From NCBI GenBank assembly GCA_012064415.1, contig SSNU01000004.1, positions 31,719 through 89,721 on the forward strand: a stretch of 58,003 bases of DNA. The letters are read 5' to 3'. The stretch is from Gyrodactylus bullatarudis (lineage: Eukaryota > Platyhelminthes > Monogenea > Gyrodactylidea > Gyrodactylidae). Position numbers and translations under genes: made by a program. The notes under the pieces are model-generated. The model searched no databases. It was given only the letters and a program-made list of their open reading frames with translations, and was not told where the DNA came from. Below, piece after piece: positions 31,880 through 43,800 of this stretch (within the stretch, counting starts at the first letter, position 1; each line of letters begins with the position of its first letter).

Positions 31880-33060
31880 ATCAAAATAATTTAATTGATT
31901 TTGAGCCAGAAAATTCAAGACTTTTTATTGATCCTTCTAATAGAAATTTCAAGGTTGTTTTATTGGATAATATGAATATTCTTCCAGGTATTCCTATCGC
32001 TTACTTGAGAGACTTGAAAGAATCTCGAGGGACAATAGAAATTATATTGGATAGAATAGACTATTACCAATATAATTTCTTAATAGTCGTAGATTTTCTT
32101 ATGACTGGAATTCAAAGAAATACTTTACACCCCTGTTTCTTGTGTTTGTAAAACTCAAGGGATAGGGGTAGGCATTATGATCCTCATTAAGTTCCTCAGT
32201 TAAGACAACCTGTTATAAGGAATGGCAGAACTGCAGAGCCACTGGTAGAAGAGAATAAAATTATACTACACTAAACTCTCTAAAAAATGTATGACTGGAA
32301 AACCCAACACACAAAATAAAATCGATGGTTTACTCATGAGTATTATAATGAAAGTATAATAAATTTATTTGAGATTTGAGAGATTTTAGGGCCGAAGATG
32401 GATTAATTTCTGGTTAAATTTGATGAAATTTTGAATTTGCACTAAACCTTTATAGCACTTTCTTCTCAACTTTTTTCCAGAACCTTAGCTCAAGTAATAA
32501 TAAGAATAATTTTTTCTTCTCATAGAAGCATAAACGATGACGTAATGCAAACAGATCTTGTAGGGAGACCCCCTTTTGTCATATTTGTCACTCACAAAAT
32601 ATGTTTGCATTGTAAGAAATGAACGGAGTGTTTAGTGTATTACCTTTGCATATTAAACTAGATGTTTTTGAACAATTCATTTAAGTCCTAGTTAGGATAA
32701 ATTCAGAAAACTTGATTTTTCTGCATGAAAGATTCAGCTATTTAAGTGTGGCTAAAATTAATGGTTCACAGGCCTAGAACTCAAGTTGATAGAGGAAAAT
32801 ATTTTCCAACTATATCTGTAAGAAAATGAATTGAGAGCCTTCAATGCTTTTGTTGATTCGTTCCATAACTTTTTCGGTAACAACAGACATCCTTACGCAG
32901 AGTATATGGTAGAAGAACTTTTACTATCTTTTTCTGATTTAGGGTGTTTGATGAATTGAAAATTACATTTTCATGATACACAAGGGGAAAAATGCATCAA
33001 ATAATGAAATTTATCGAAAAGAGGAATTCTAGGAAGTCTTTGCCTTATATTCTACTGTAA
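31880..33060 (+). pseudogene. Decayed C-terminal part of a TE-like protein family (FIDSSKRSLK... type)
   Basis: Readable blocks are LFIDPSNRNFKVVLLDNMN, IPIAYLRDLKES, LHPCFLCL, SRDRGRHYDPH, and further on LRAFNAFVDSFHNFFGNNRH and MVEELLLSFSDLG. They follow the order of a protein family I remember from arthropods and cnidarians with FIDSSKRSLKAVLLHNGN, YPCFLCLWDSR, and SFVAVVRGFLGN blocks, present in many genomic copies. Its function is not known to me. Stops and shifts make this a relic. The N-terminal zinc domain of the same family is at 39637. Confidence 0.55.
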
Positions 33061-33484
33061 AAAAACATGCTACATGAAATTTTACCACATAATATACAAT
33101 TTAAATTCATTCATAAAAATATCAAATTTATCATGATCTACTGTATTTGTAAAGAAAACTTGAATAAACTTTTATATTCTATATGAACCCATCAGAATAA
33201 AGCAAGAATTAAATATAACTAAAATTTAAAATTTAGCTAATGAAAGTTCTCAGTTTTTGAGTAAATCAGATTCATTTGTTAAATCAACATATATATTGAA
33301 AATAAAAATTTTACTTCCGCGCTTTCTTATGGCCGCAGTTAAATGGATGAAAATTAAATGGTTACCATTACCATTCGATTCCTTATTTAATCTTCTTTTT
33401 AGAAAAATTAATTTTTTTCACTTCCACTAGTGATTTCTGTCCACTTACTGCTTTCTATTTTCTCTGTAACATATATATTTTTTA
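33061..33484. other. Unassigned AT-rich sequence
   Basis: Nothing recognised between the preceding relic and the PLE2 fragment. Confidence 0.5.
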
Positions 33485-33784
33485 AATTTTATACAAAAAC
33501 CTGAGTGATGACAGTACAGATGTTTGGGCGAAGGAGAAATTCTTCATAAATTTAAACCAAACTTATTTATTCAGAATTTATTCCTATGACCTTTTAGCTT
33601 TTGCCCTTTTCTCTCCACTGTTGCTATTTATTGTATAGTTTTTTTCAGCTTACATTTATTCTAATTTCTTTTACCTTTTCTATTCCTTTCAAAATCTGTA
33701 GATTATTATTTTATTAATCTTTTAACTTTTATCATTTTCAAAGAAACACTATTGAGAACCTTTGAGAAATGTACATTTGGTGCT
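33485..33784 (+). pseudogene. PLE2 3'-end fragment with damaged hairpin
   Basis: YKNLSDDSTDVWAKEKFFIN matches the end of the PLE2 GIY-YIG domain (DDSIDAWVKEKFLIN). The 3' UTR with TTTCTCTCCACTGTTGC also matches. The hairpin TCAAAG (33738-33743) / CTTTGA (33760-33765) is kept with GAAATGTACATTTGGT after it, but the loop has lost CTGATGA (now CTATTGAGAA). This is a 5'-truncated dead copy. Confidence 0.7.
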
Positions 33785-33799
33785 AATTTTTTTCCTACT

Positions 33800-34925
33800 T
33801 TTCAAAATATATATATACGCAAAAAATGATGATTTTCTGATCAATAATTTATTTTTGGTGAAGATATATTAGAAGCAAATCGTCGCAACAAATTAAAATA
33901 AGATGTGAGTTACTTCATCAATTAGCTCTAAAAGTATTTCTCACTAGATCTAAAAGAAGATGTTAAGATACTTATCTTTAATTTCTTGAATTACATCATT
34001 ATGATTTTCTTCTTGGACCTGTTTCTATTTCCTGATATTTTTTAAATTTGAAGAAACTACATATTTTAACCCATCAGTTAAAATTTTTCAAAAATCAATA
34101 TAGGCGTTCTCATCCATTTGAGTCCGTTGCAACAGCGATGGGCTCAACACATCTTCTTCCTCAATCAGTTTCCATTTCTAGGTTCAACTTTCCAGTGAAT
34201 GAAGGAGGCCAAATTAAGTTGTGTGAAAAATCTTTACTCGTTTCTCAACTTGATTCTCTTTTCATTTTCATTATCGGTAAAAACTATTTTATTAATCTTT
34301 CCTTCAGTTGGACGATTTTTAGATTTTTTTCACTGATTTTTAATCAAAATTATAATAAATATTCTAAAATAGCGTTTTGAAATTGAATAAAATTGTTCTG
34401 ACTTGGTGAATAGATATGTTTTGGTCATTGATATTATGCTCACTTTATATATCTTTCTACAAGACTATCAGGTAAAGGATTTTAACTACAAGATGCTCTG
34501 CTATGAAAGTGCAAAATACTTCGCATTGTGATAATATTCATAAGTTAACCGGCAAAATATAACGCTCATCACTATAATATTCTTTCTTTTTTTCTTAGCT
34601 TCCTTGTGAATTCAAAACCAATTGTGATGTAGTTCAAAAATGTTGAAATCTTTTGATTCTGTCTTCTACTGATCCGGGAAACATTATAAAATTATCTTTA
34701 CGTACAGGAAAATTTTGGGTCACTATATCTACGATGACTCGAATATGCCTTGTCGTCCTTATTGATCTTGATCCCATACTTGTTCACCCATACGAGCTTC
34801 AATGCGTAGGAATTTATCATCCTCAGGAAAATCTTCATATGATATCAAGATAGATAAAACCGCAAATTAATTTGAAATTAAAGTTGAGGTTATCTATGCA
34901 ATTTCAGAAGTGTAGATTCACAGGA
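33800..34925. other. Unassigned stretch with two exon-like frames
   Basis: Frame 34048-34380 (+) has AG|GCGTTCTC near 34104 and a possible donor CG|GTAAAA near 34276 (coding SHPFESVATAMGSTHLLPQ). A second candidate begins after TTTTTTTCTTAG near 34600 with LPCEFKTNCDVVQKC but soon meets a stop. I recognise neither and cannot tell real exons from chance. Confidence 0.3.
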
Positions 34926-35330
34926 TTTACAGGATTCACCCGGAACTACTTGGTAGAGGTTCTTGAAGTTAGAAGCATTTACGCTGTGTCCTAATTCCTG
35001 GATGTGATGCTTCAGGTGTTCTATTAGTCTTTACCCAAGTTTTCGTGTTGTCTGGCCAACATCTTCAGCTTAGACATGTTTGTTTCGACCATTGATAAGT
35101 TTGAATGTCCTCGAGATAAGTTTGAGCTTCCTTCCTAGAAAATATTGGTTTATTGTCATCCTCTTCCTCTTTATCCTTACGGTGAGAATGCATGTGAGTA
35201 GCATTCCGGATAACCATTTTGTTTAAGAAGGTTTTTCAATTGCGCTCTCTTGCTTTACATATAAAAATTTTAATATATTGAAATCAAATGCCCCTCTCTT
35301 TTAACTACCTGTGGAGTTTCTAAAGAGAGC
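34926..35330 (-). pseudogene. PLE3 linker and GIY-YIG fragment
   Basis: On the minus strand the linker block KRAQLKNLLKQNGYPE (near 35290-35230) is followed, in changing frames, by KPIFSRKEAQTYLED and the nuclease motif DVGQTTRKLG, RLIEHLKHH, ELGHSVNASNF, YQVVPGESC. These are the typical pre-endonuclease helix and GIY-YIG domain of a Penelope-like element, but from a third lineage different from PLE1 and PLE2. The 34926-35087 part is repeated in inverted orientation at 37033-37194. Stops are present. Confidence 0.7.
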
Positions 35331-35793
35331 CTCCTAAAAAAAGAATATATAGTGAAAAGCAACCAATCGGAGAATGAGTCATGGAACATTTTGTGCTAAT
35401 TTAAAATACCACAGTGAGGTACAGAATCATCTGAAGTAAACGGGGCATGACGCAAATGAGTCAAACCGAGTCAATCTAGGTGCCTCCTTACGCTTGAATG
35501 AAACTATACAAGGCCGAAAGTCACTAAATACCTGAATGACTCATCGAGATAGTAATTTAGTAATGCTGAAGTTTGAGGATTTCTTGAAAATTTCGTCAAA
35601 TATTTTGAAAACAAATTTGTAGAACAAATGAAAAAATTTTTTATCGTTAAATCATAGCTATAGATTTCCTCGTATTGGAAACATAGGCTATTTTAGTTTT
35701 GATTATCTGCTGAATAATAAGCCTAATTCAGATTCGGAATCTGCTGCAATATTTTGGTTAAGATACAAACTATCTAATTTGAAAAATAATTGA
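35331..35793. other. Unassigned AT-rich sequence
   Basis: No gene or repeat boundary recognised. Confidence 0.4.
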
Positions 35794-36065
35794 ATTAATT
35801 AATTGTAGATTCATCAATTAATCAGTATCATTTTAGACTTGAAAATCCTCTTATACTATTTTTTCATTATTGTATGTATAAATATCAAGCCGGTGTAAGA
35901 GTCTGATGAGAACCGGTGAAATAAAAGCTCTATTACTCATTATTCACTCGTCTTCAAAATCCTCTAAGAAATGAATATTTCTACTAATTCAAATTAATTA
36001 ATTGTAGATTCATCATTAAATCAGTATCATTTTAGACTTGAAAATCCTCTTATCCGATTTTTTAT
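35794..36065. repeat. Pair of ~72-bp direct repeats flanking a hairpin motif
   Basis: 35794-35865 and 35992-36065 are direct copies (shared core CAGTATCATTTTAGACTTG) with a few mismatches, separated by 126 bp. The hairpin 35890-35921 lies between them. Confidence 0.7.
35890..35921 (+). ncRNA. CTGATGA-N8-GAAA hairpin, well-preserved copy
   Basis: CCGGT (35890-35894) pairs with ACCGG (35912-35916) around a 17-nt loop GTAAGAGT-CTGATGA-GA. GAAA is at 35918-35921 and runs into AATAAA. Loop and spacing equal those at 55044-55070, while all but one stem position have changed in a pairing-preserving way. Confidence 0.6.
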
Positions 36066-37032
36066 TTGGTAATATAAATACAGAAAAATGTTCGAGTGAG
36101 TTAATTTTGAAACTCATAATGCGTATATAAACTCATAGTATCATTATGGAAGAAAATTTATGCTAATATTTTATTCCAAATAAACTCTTTAAATATAAAA
36201 TCATAGAGCTAAAAATAATTTAATTAAAAAGTTGAATCTAGTTTTGTGCCAGCAGAAGATACTAACCACCAAGTTGCTTGTCAGAGTGATATTCGAAGAA
36301 CAAGGGCAATTAGTTGAAAATTCACCTCCCTTAAATCATCTGAAATATTATTGAAACTTCCCTGTACTCTCTAAAGCTAGAAAAAATAATATAACGAAAA
36401 TGGTGCAAACTTTTATTTGTAAAATATAACCAATTAGATTGCTGAGATTTTAGATATTTATTTCATTGGTTAATCATCAATCCTCAATCAATGATAATAG
36501 AACATATTTATGATTTGTAAAGAGTTCTTGATTGTTTGAAAATGATTTTGAAAAATTAAATAGGTACGTATCAAAATGCAATAATATAGACTATTTAATT
36601 CAAGCGAAATTTTTATTTTCCTTTTTACCATAAATTTTGCCTGAAAAATGTGTTTTTCTTTCAAAAATTGTCTATTCTAGTTGCCCTAATAATCCCCAAT
36701 ATCTAGAACGCTAAGAATATTTTACCTGCCAGCTATTTAAAATTAAAGTCTGAGGAGGCAATCAACTATGGATAGATACGTGAGAAGTAAACAAAGATCT
36801 TGGAGAGCAGCCAACCTCAGTTGATTTAATTCTCGAACCAATCAGAGTATATATTATTTTAACATAAAATGTATTATATATGTTAGAATGAATATGGTGA
36901 ATCAGTGAATTGAAAGAAATTCTTAATGTAAGTGGTAAACCAGGGTAAAACGAGTAAAATAATATATCAAGTGTACTATCTATTCCAGATATATGCGTGG
37001 ATCGGGTAAACTATTATTCTAGTTAAACAGAA
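36066..37032. other. Unassigned AT-rich sequence
   Basis: No open frame of note. CCAATCAG at 36838-36845 is followed by TATATATT about 5 bases on, a promoter-like pair without a gene to attach it to. Confidence 0.4.
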
Positions 37033-37560
37033 CGAAACAAACATGTCTAAGCTGAAGATGTTGGCCAGACAACACGAAAACTTGGGTAAAGACTAATAGA
37101 ACACCTGAAGCATCACATCCAGGAATTAGGACACAGCGTAAATGCTTCTAACTTCAAGACCCTCTACCAAGTAGTTCCGGGTGAATCCTGTAAAGTGAGG
37201 CAAATTGATCTTGGGTGCGCGGAAGGTCATTTCATTACAATATTGAAACCAGATTTGTGAATCAAAAAGGAATTGGCGAGAAAATTGAAGTTCAGGGGTC
37301 GAGATATAAAGAGCAAGCAAATTGCGAAAATGAGTAGAATTCCTGAACCTACGATCCGATCTCCCATCCAATCCTCAACGCAATGAAAATAACGAGAAGT
37401 TGACTTAAGTCGATAATCAATAAATTTTAGTTCCTAGTACTACTAGTCACAGAGTTGGATATATGTGAAATTAACAAGAAGTCAACGATAGTTGATAGCT
37501 TAATCATGATCTAACCAGTAATTATCAAGAAGAAAAATTGTGATTAAGAAAAAAAATATA
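37033..37560 (+). pseudogene. PLE3 GIY-YIG fragment followed by decayed PLE1-type tail
   Basis: 37033-37194 is the inverted near-identical twin of 34926-35087 (one mismatch by eye in 162). It reads DVGQTTRKLG, a stop, then RLIEHLKHHIQELGHSV. The reading goes on through ITILKPDL, IKKELARKLKFRG and IAKMSRIPEP. From about 37380 it changes to a match with the PLE1 tail: NEKL, ELDICE and KKSTIVDS. So EN and tail may once have been neighbours in one element. Several stops are present. Confidence 0.6.
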
Positions 37561-39636
37561 TCAGTTTAAGTGAAGACAGAAATAGTTAATTATGAGCAAT
37601 GTTCCTGCTGAAAACTCCTCCCCTCCACCACAATTCAGAGATGAAACACAATTATCAAATGGACTAATGGAAGGCCTCAAAAAAGTTGCATTTTACTATA
37701 GTTGTACCTCCGTAATAACTGTGTAAAAGTGTTCCCTACCTCTCTGCCCCCTGAAGAATAATAATATTTATTATAATTCTATACTAATGAGTAGGTATAT
37801 GTATTGAATATTTTAATTTTTTCCAAACTAATTCAATTTCAGCAATATATCATTACCCTATGAATATTTTTCATTGATATTTTAAGGTTATACTCATGAA
37901 ATGTAGCTACCTCTTTGTACCGAATTTCAAGAGAATATCGCAAAAATAAAATTTAATATTTTTTTCATCATATAAAGCAGATTTTTATCCCTACTTGAAG
38001 GGAATTTTAAAACTAATCTTTTCACAAAATTCCAGGTGGATACCATGCTTTTCAAGACCATGAAGCGAATTTAAACTTTGGACTGGCAAAAATAGATATT
38101 AAGTTTTTTGATGAAATTTTTATGTAAATCCTATTCCATCCCAATTCTATCCCCCATACCCTTTCACACATTCTACGTGTAATTACAAAAGCTGTTAAAG
38201 TAATTAGTGACCAAGTATAATTAATAAAAAATCATTTATTCAATCAACCATATCGTGGAATGTATGAAACACTTCTCAATCACACAAGTTTTTACATTAT
38301 CAAACGAAGTCATAATCCATCTATAGGCCATTGAAATTGATGGAATCTCATGATGGCGCATAAGGATATCTCCAAATTATTCCATGCTTTAGAATGTCAT
38401 CGTAATTTTCAGGGAAATTTAACTTTCAAACGTAGATTGTGCTTCATGCTAGTATTCAAGAAGGGTTTGGTTTGAAAGAATTTAATAAGTTTTTCAACTG
38501 TGAGCTCGATTTTGATTGGACAAATGAAGGATCGAAAACAGACATAGCTGTGCAATAAAATTATGAAAAAATTAAAGAATAATTACTGCGTCACTAACGT
38601 GACCTTGATGAGATGGGAATGCAAGAGACCCTCGGATATATAATAATTATAATTATTAAGATTAGGCATGAAAAGAAAGGCAAGAAATAACACGGGTGAG
38701 GGTGGGGTCGTACGAACTTGATCAGGTTTAACATGTCTGGAATAAAATTTTGTGCTGATTTCAGATCTGCTTTTAGAATTTCGCTAGCGTTAATATTTTG
38801 GCCGCTATGGACAAAAAACCAAAAATTGCTAATTTTGAGTATCTCAACGAACTTAATTGATATTATTGGTATGAAAACATAGGAATTCCAAATTGATTTT
38901 ATCCTCATTAAAAAGATTGATTGATGGGTAATACGCGAATTTAGCACTCTCGCAAAGCTTTTAAAAACGCGCGTCAAGTTAGAAAAAATTGAAAAATCCT
39001 TTAAAAAATACACATTTTTCGAGTGTTTTTCTTCTTTTTGACGTGTAGATTTAATAAAATTTGAAATTTTAAAAAGCATTCCAATGTAAAATTTAATTTT
39101 CTTTCGAATGGTGCCCTTTTTATTAGCGTAGGATCAGTCGTTTGATCATATTGATGAATGAAAGCATAAATTAGACAGAATACTTTTATTGGTGGAAATT
39201 TTTGTAGAATATATTGAGTTTTAGAATTAATTTCAGAAAAATGATACTCTCTTTTGTAAATATAAAAATATTGAGTAAAAATTTAGACTCTTATTCTGGG
39301 TATTTTATGAGCCAGCAGTAGTCGTTTGAAGGTTATTAAGCTTTTTCCAAGCCAGAATTTTTATCAATTTTCATTTCTGAATTCTCATTTGTTTGATCAT
39401 ATTGATGAAACTTGATTAATAAAACTAATGAATCAGTTTTTTTTCAATGAGTTTATAAAAATTCTTTATTCAGGCTTGTAAAATAATGAAAAAAACACTC
39501 CCTTTAATTTTTTCACCAAGATTGTAAACAACTTAATTATTCCACTCAGGCTTGTTCAAGAATAAAAAATACATTCCCATGAGGGTTTTTTCTCTCGAAC
39601 TCTTACATCATTGGTGTATTTGCCAACCAATTATTA
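37561..39636. other. Unassigned stretch
   Basis: The largest frame, 38594-39079 (minus, 161 codons), is Ile/Phe/Ser-rich with a poly-Ile run from a TAAT repeat and no motif; I regard it as chance. GCGCGTC strings near 38970 stand out from the AT background but I cannot assign them. Confidence 0.4.
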
Positions 39637-40044
39637 TTGTGGGAATCTCAAAGGTTAAATCAGTTCTATAGTCAGAATCAAAAACTAAATATGAATGCTA
39701 GAGTATTTGTATGTGAAAACGACAAAGAAAATTTTTTTGATATTTGTGGCTACTATTTTGGTAACAGAAGAATGTACCTGATAGATCCTGACTTGCAAAA
39801 AATGATCTCGGATTACTTTGGTCGAGCAATCAATCCAGGAAGAGATTTTTCTCCTTCATCAATTTGTAGATCATGCAGTTTTATTGTAAAGAAACCACAA
39901 GACCGAGCTTACAGGAACAGAATTAAAGCCTGGGCACCGCCGTTCAATCATTTGGAAGACTGCTATTTTTGTCGTTTAATCTCCAACTACCATGGCCTAT
40001 TGGAGCTTTTTCACCTTTTTCTCTTCACTGTTGCTATTTATTGA
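39637..40044 (+). pseudogene. Zinc-domain fragment of the TE-like family, fused to PLE2 3' UTR
   Basis: The frame encodes YYFGNRRMYLIDPDLQKMI, DYFGRAINPG, SSICRSCSFIV and NHLEDCYFC. This Cys2...His-x3-Cys-x2-Cys arrangement (C-RS-C, then H-LED-C-YF-C) is the N-terminal domain of the same family as 31880-33060, whose members read DQDKSWAPH.C..C and WREP..H..DCYFC. After about 39995 the frame reads through PLE2 3' UTR sequence (ELFHLFLFTVAIY) and has no biological meaning. A PLE2 3' fragment was inserted here or the gene fragment was captured. Confidence 0.55.
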
Positions 40045-40177
40045 AGAGTTTTTGATGTTTTTTCAGCTTATATAATATTCTTATTTCTATTCATGACCCT
40101 TATATTCATTAACTTATACTATCTCTTTCTAAATTGTAATTATTATTTTTTTCATTCAAACTTCAATTTTATCATTT

Positions 40178-40222
40178 TCAAAGAGAGACCACTGATGATC
40201 CTTTGAGAAATGCGCATTTGGT
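40178..40222 (+). ncRNA. PLE2 3'-end hairpin with best hammerhead-like core
   Basis: TCAAAG (40178-40183) pairs with CTTTGA (40201-40206) around a 17-nt loop with CTGATGA (40192-40198). GAAA (40207-40210), the palindrome TGCGCA, TT and TGGT follow. The hammerhead reading has ACCA/TGGT as stem I, TC/GA as stem II, TGCGCA as stem III, U16.1 at 40217 and H17 at 40218. Compared with 28744-28788 both strands of the 6-bp stem have changed together. Confidence 0.65.
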
Positions 40223-40949
40223 TCTAAACATATTTTCTTACATATTTCTAAATTATGTATTTAAGTGGATTTTCGGACGTTTTTGAACATCTATGTGAAT
40301 CACTCGAACATAATTTATAATAGTTACATATCCCAGAAACCTTTTAGAGGGATAGAGAGGAAAGGGATAAATTCTTGATAATTATTACGGAGGTACTATT
40401 GTATTATGATAAATTTCTAGGATATGAAATAATTTTGATTTCATTTTAAGTCAAGTTGAATTTACAGTGTGAGTTGAAATTATTAGAGCCAAAAATCACC
40501 ACTTTTGCTATTAAGGCGTGTTCAGCTCATTACATTTTTCACATTTTAAGTTTGCCACTTTTCCTTATTTTTAACCAATTTAGCTACTTTTTTAACTTTC
40601 AATAAGATTAATTTATCTCTACTCAAATTATGGAAAGCAAGGCATTTTAATAGTATCGAATAAGATTATTATGTAGTTTTATTTCCTCGTGAATTTATTG
40701 TAATTATTGATTTCTATACGAATTCTCTTTAATAACTTAGTGAATAAATTTTTTTTCTCAAGTGCAACATTCGAAAAGTCAGTAATGTCAATATTTATTT
40801 CAAGCATCGCTTTTACTATTATTATCCAGGACAGTCGATGTGTAAGTTTTTTTTCATTCGAAGTATTATTAAATTTAAAATCTTTTCTACGAATTAGAAT
40901 TTTCAAGTTGATTGGATCAAGGAAAAATTAAGCCAAAGATTCTATTAGA
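40223..40949. other. Unassigned AT-rich sequence
   Basis: The overlapping frames at 40679-40906 and 40707-40931 are shadows of each other without motifs. Nothing supported. Confidence 0.4.
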
Positions 40950-41410
40950 ACTAAGTCACAATTACAGACGAAAAAAGGTTTAAGTTGAATACACCTGATG
41001 GCTCAAGTTACCATTGGTGTTCAAATGTGGACACTACGAATAAAATAATGAGTCACGTACACATTGAAGCTTCAGTTATGGGTTGGGGAGCAATTTATTC
41101 AAAAAGAACCTTACTAATATTTATTGTTGAGGGAAAATTGAACTCAGAATAGTATCAAAAAATTTTGGCTTATCCCATTTCAACGTTTAAAAATGATTTT
41201 GTATTTCAACAAGAAAAAGTGCCATGCCATAAAATAAATAACAGATTATTAATGAAATTGATTTTATTAGTTGGTGGCCCCTAAATAAACCTTTTTGGAC
41301 ATTTATCTCAAAGAGTTTATGTAAATGGGGAGAAGTTTTAAAATTCCGTTGAACTTATATGTGAAATTCTAAAATGTTGTCGTGATTAACTTAATGATGT
41401 ATCAAATATT
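40950..41410 (+). pseudogene. Decayed Tc1-type transposase
   Basis: Across frame changes one reads ITDEKRFKLNTPDGS, YHWCSN, HIEASVMGWGAIYSK, VEGKLNSE, FVFQQEKVPCHK and INLFGHLSQRVYVNG. These are the DDE core of Tc1-like transposases: DEK.F.., GGSVMVWGAF, G.(M/L)N...Y, FQQDNAPCH, NPIENLWG. The second Asp (QQDN) reads Glu-Lys here and the final catalytic acid in NLWG is not clear, and stops occur. TIRs were not found. Confidence 0.75.
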
Positions 41411-42766
41411 GCTGATTTGAAAAATTTTAAATTCTAAAATTGAAAATATGTGAAGTCTATCTCATATTAATTCGCCCAGTATATATTTATTGATATGTTT
41501 TGAATCTTATTTTTTTTCGCTATATCTAAATTTTTTTTGAAGTTGATTGAAAATTTATGATATATTATTTTTTGAAGGTTTTTGTTGTCAAGGTAATCAA
41601 AACAATTTTTTTAAACAATTCTAATTTATATGCCCATAACATTGTTAGCTTGATTCAGTCTTGTGATTGTCTATTTGTAGGGAAAAACAAAGAGGGTGTA
41701 GCATTTCTTTAACTAATGATTTAAAGAGTTCTAACGATTTTCATAAAAAACAAGGTTAATAGATTAATAAATATCAGGGTTAAGAAAAAAAGGCATGAAA
41801 AATGTATAATGTCTTTTTACAATTAGTCTAAGTCATTTTTATAAAATTGCGAAGATCTATTTGGCTTATTATCAAATGGACTAAGCCTACAGAAAGTATA
41901 AGTGATATATGCGGATATTATCTTTTTTTCTAGCTAATTTACACGTTCTATTACTATGCATAACATATTTATCACTTGGCCTAGGATTTGAAATTTTGAT
42001 TTTAATGGTAAATTCATTATGAGAGTTGAGACATGGGTTCGGTCCCAGGCCTGGAGTTTTTTTTGAAAGCTTTTTTGGTCATCGAGCCTTAAATCCTGGA
42101 CCTTTATCAGTTTCTTTTATTTCATTGAGAATCTTAAGTTCCTGTTCATTGATGTAAACCATGTTTTTGTATGTAAAACGACGTGGTTAATCCTCAACAC
42201 TATTCATAGTCATGTCATTGTGTGTCTATCTATCACTCAAAGTTCAAAATGTATAGACAGGATTCTCAAGTAAAGAGATACATTAATGCAATAACGAAAC
42301 GCATTGGTTAGAGGATTTTAATCTTCACACTAAGGAGTGGATATTCAGGATAACTCTGATTGACATGTTTAATCCCCCTCATGTACACACACATTATACA
42401 AGCAACCAAAAAAATAGATAGCACATCATGTGAGTGTGTCTGAGAGATTGGAAAAATGACTTTTGCTTATTAACCTCGATCATTCGAAAATTTAAACTGA
42501 TATCATATTAATTTTTTAGCCACTATTTATTTAATTAATTTGAAATGAAATGAATTTTATTGAAAAATTCATAAGTTCTGCTTTACAATCATCATTTTCA
42601 TATAAAAATAGTTATCATGTACAAAAATAATAATAATAAGTTAAAGGAAAATAGAAGAAAAAAGAAAAATATTTTCATGTGTGTACAATAATAATTAATT
42701 ATAATTAAAATAGTTTGTTATAAATCTGTTATAATCTAAATCTTAACTATGAAAAAAATATATATA
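41411..42766. other. Unassigned AT-rich sequence
   Basis: No ORF of note. GGTTCGGTCCC at 42029-42041 looks like a tRNA B box and is followed by a T8 run, but no A box or cloverleaf precedes it. Confidence 0.4.
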
Positions 42767-43798
42767 CAGTGAAAAGTATATAAAGAAGAGGATCTGACTA
42801 AAATATTTTAACCTCTTTACTAATGAGTAATGATATGAATTTAATATTTTTTCTCCCTAGGTCTATCCACTTTGAGTGCTTCTATCTCTCTCATTTCAAG
42901 TTCAAATGTGTTGAAAATTTGAACATGTCACCTATGTCTATCTTTCTATTACCAGAATAATTTTCTAATTCATATCTCTTAAAACAACAGAGTTCACTGT
43001 TTTTTATCTTAGCTAATTGAATTGAACACCATTCGATGCAGAATCAAAAGTTGAGTCAGCTGAGTAATTTCCATTCCAAAATATTGCCTTATGACAGTTT
43101 AAACCAAGCTTAAACCCCACTTCTTATTTTTTAAACTCATTTCAATATTTTTGGAAAATATATACGAAAAGTTGTTTTCAATCGATGGGTTCATTCGAAG
43201 ACGTTTAGCCTTAAAAAACCAATGAAAACAGTGTAAAAACTATAGAAGGGTTCTCCTGTGTTAGGTTCTCACAACATGAAGAAGGAAAAAAGGGGGTCTT
43301 CTATACAATGACTCATTTAGAAAGAGTATGAAGTAGTTGTTTGGCTTGGTAAATAGAGGGGTCTCTCTCAATTGTGAAAACGACTTTTCGTATATATTTT
43401 CCAAAAATATTGAAATGAGTTTAAAAAATAAGAAGTGGGGTTTAAGCTTGGTTTAAACTGTCACAAGGCAATATTTTGGAATGGAAATTACTCAGCTGAC
43501 TCAACTTTTGATTCTGCATCGAATGGTGTTCAATTCAATTAGCTAAGATAAAAAACAGTGAACTCTGTTGTTTTAAGAGATATGAATTAGAAAATTATTC
43601 TGGTAATAGAAAGATAGACATAGGTGACATGTTCAAATTTTCAACACATTTGAACTTGAAATGAGAGAGATAGAAGCACTCAAAGTGGATAGACCTAGGG
43701 AGAAAAAATATTAAATTCATCTCATTACTCATTAGTTAAGAGGTTAAAATATTCTAGTCAGATCCTCTTCTTTATATACTTTTTTAGGAAGTTCACTG
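42767..43798. mobile_element. Foldback element with ~415-bp inverted arms
   Basis: Arms 42767-43180 and 43375-43798 are near-perfect inverted copies around a ~195-bp centre. The right arm has a ~10-bp insertion next to its end. Both ends read CAGTGAA inward and are flanked by TA (42765-42766, 43799-43800). CAGTG ends with TA targets match the pogo/Tigger element at 15613, which could mobilise it. No coding sequence lies inside. Confidence 0.85.
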
Positions 43799-43800
43799 TA

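Noticed and set aside
37051..37075. CTGAAGA...CACGAAAAC as another hammerhead-like motif
   Set aside because: It lies within the GIY-YIG coding sequence of PLE3 and the spacing and arms do not fit.
38594..39079. 161-codon minus-strand ORF as a gene
   Set aside because: Low-complexity Ile/Phe/Ser composition, no motif, no splice or promoter context.
42029..42055. tRNA gene or Pol III unit at GGTTCGGTCCC plus T8
   Set aside because: No A box, acceptor stem or cloverleaf upstream.
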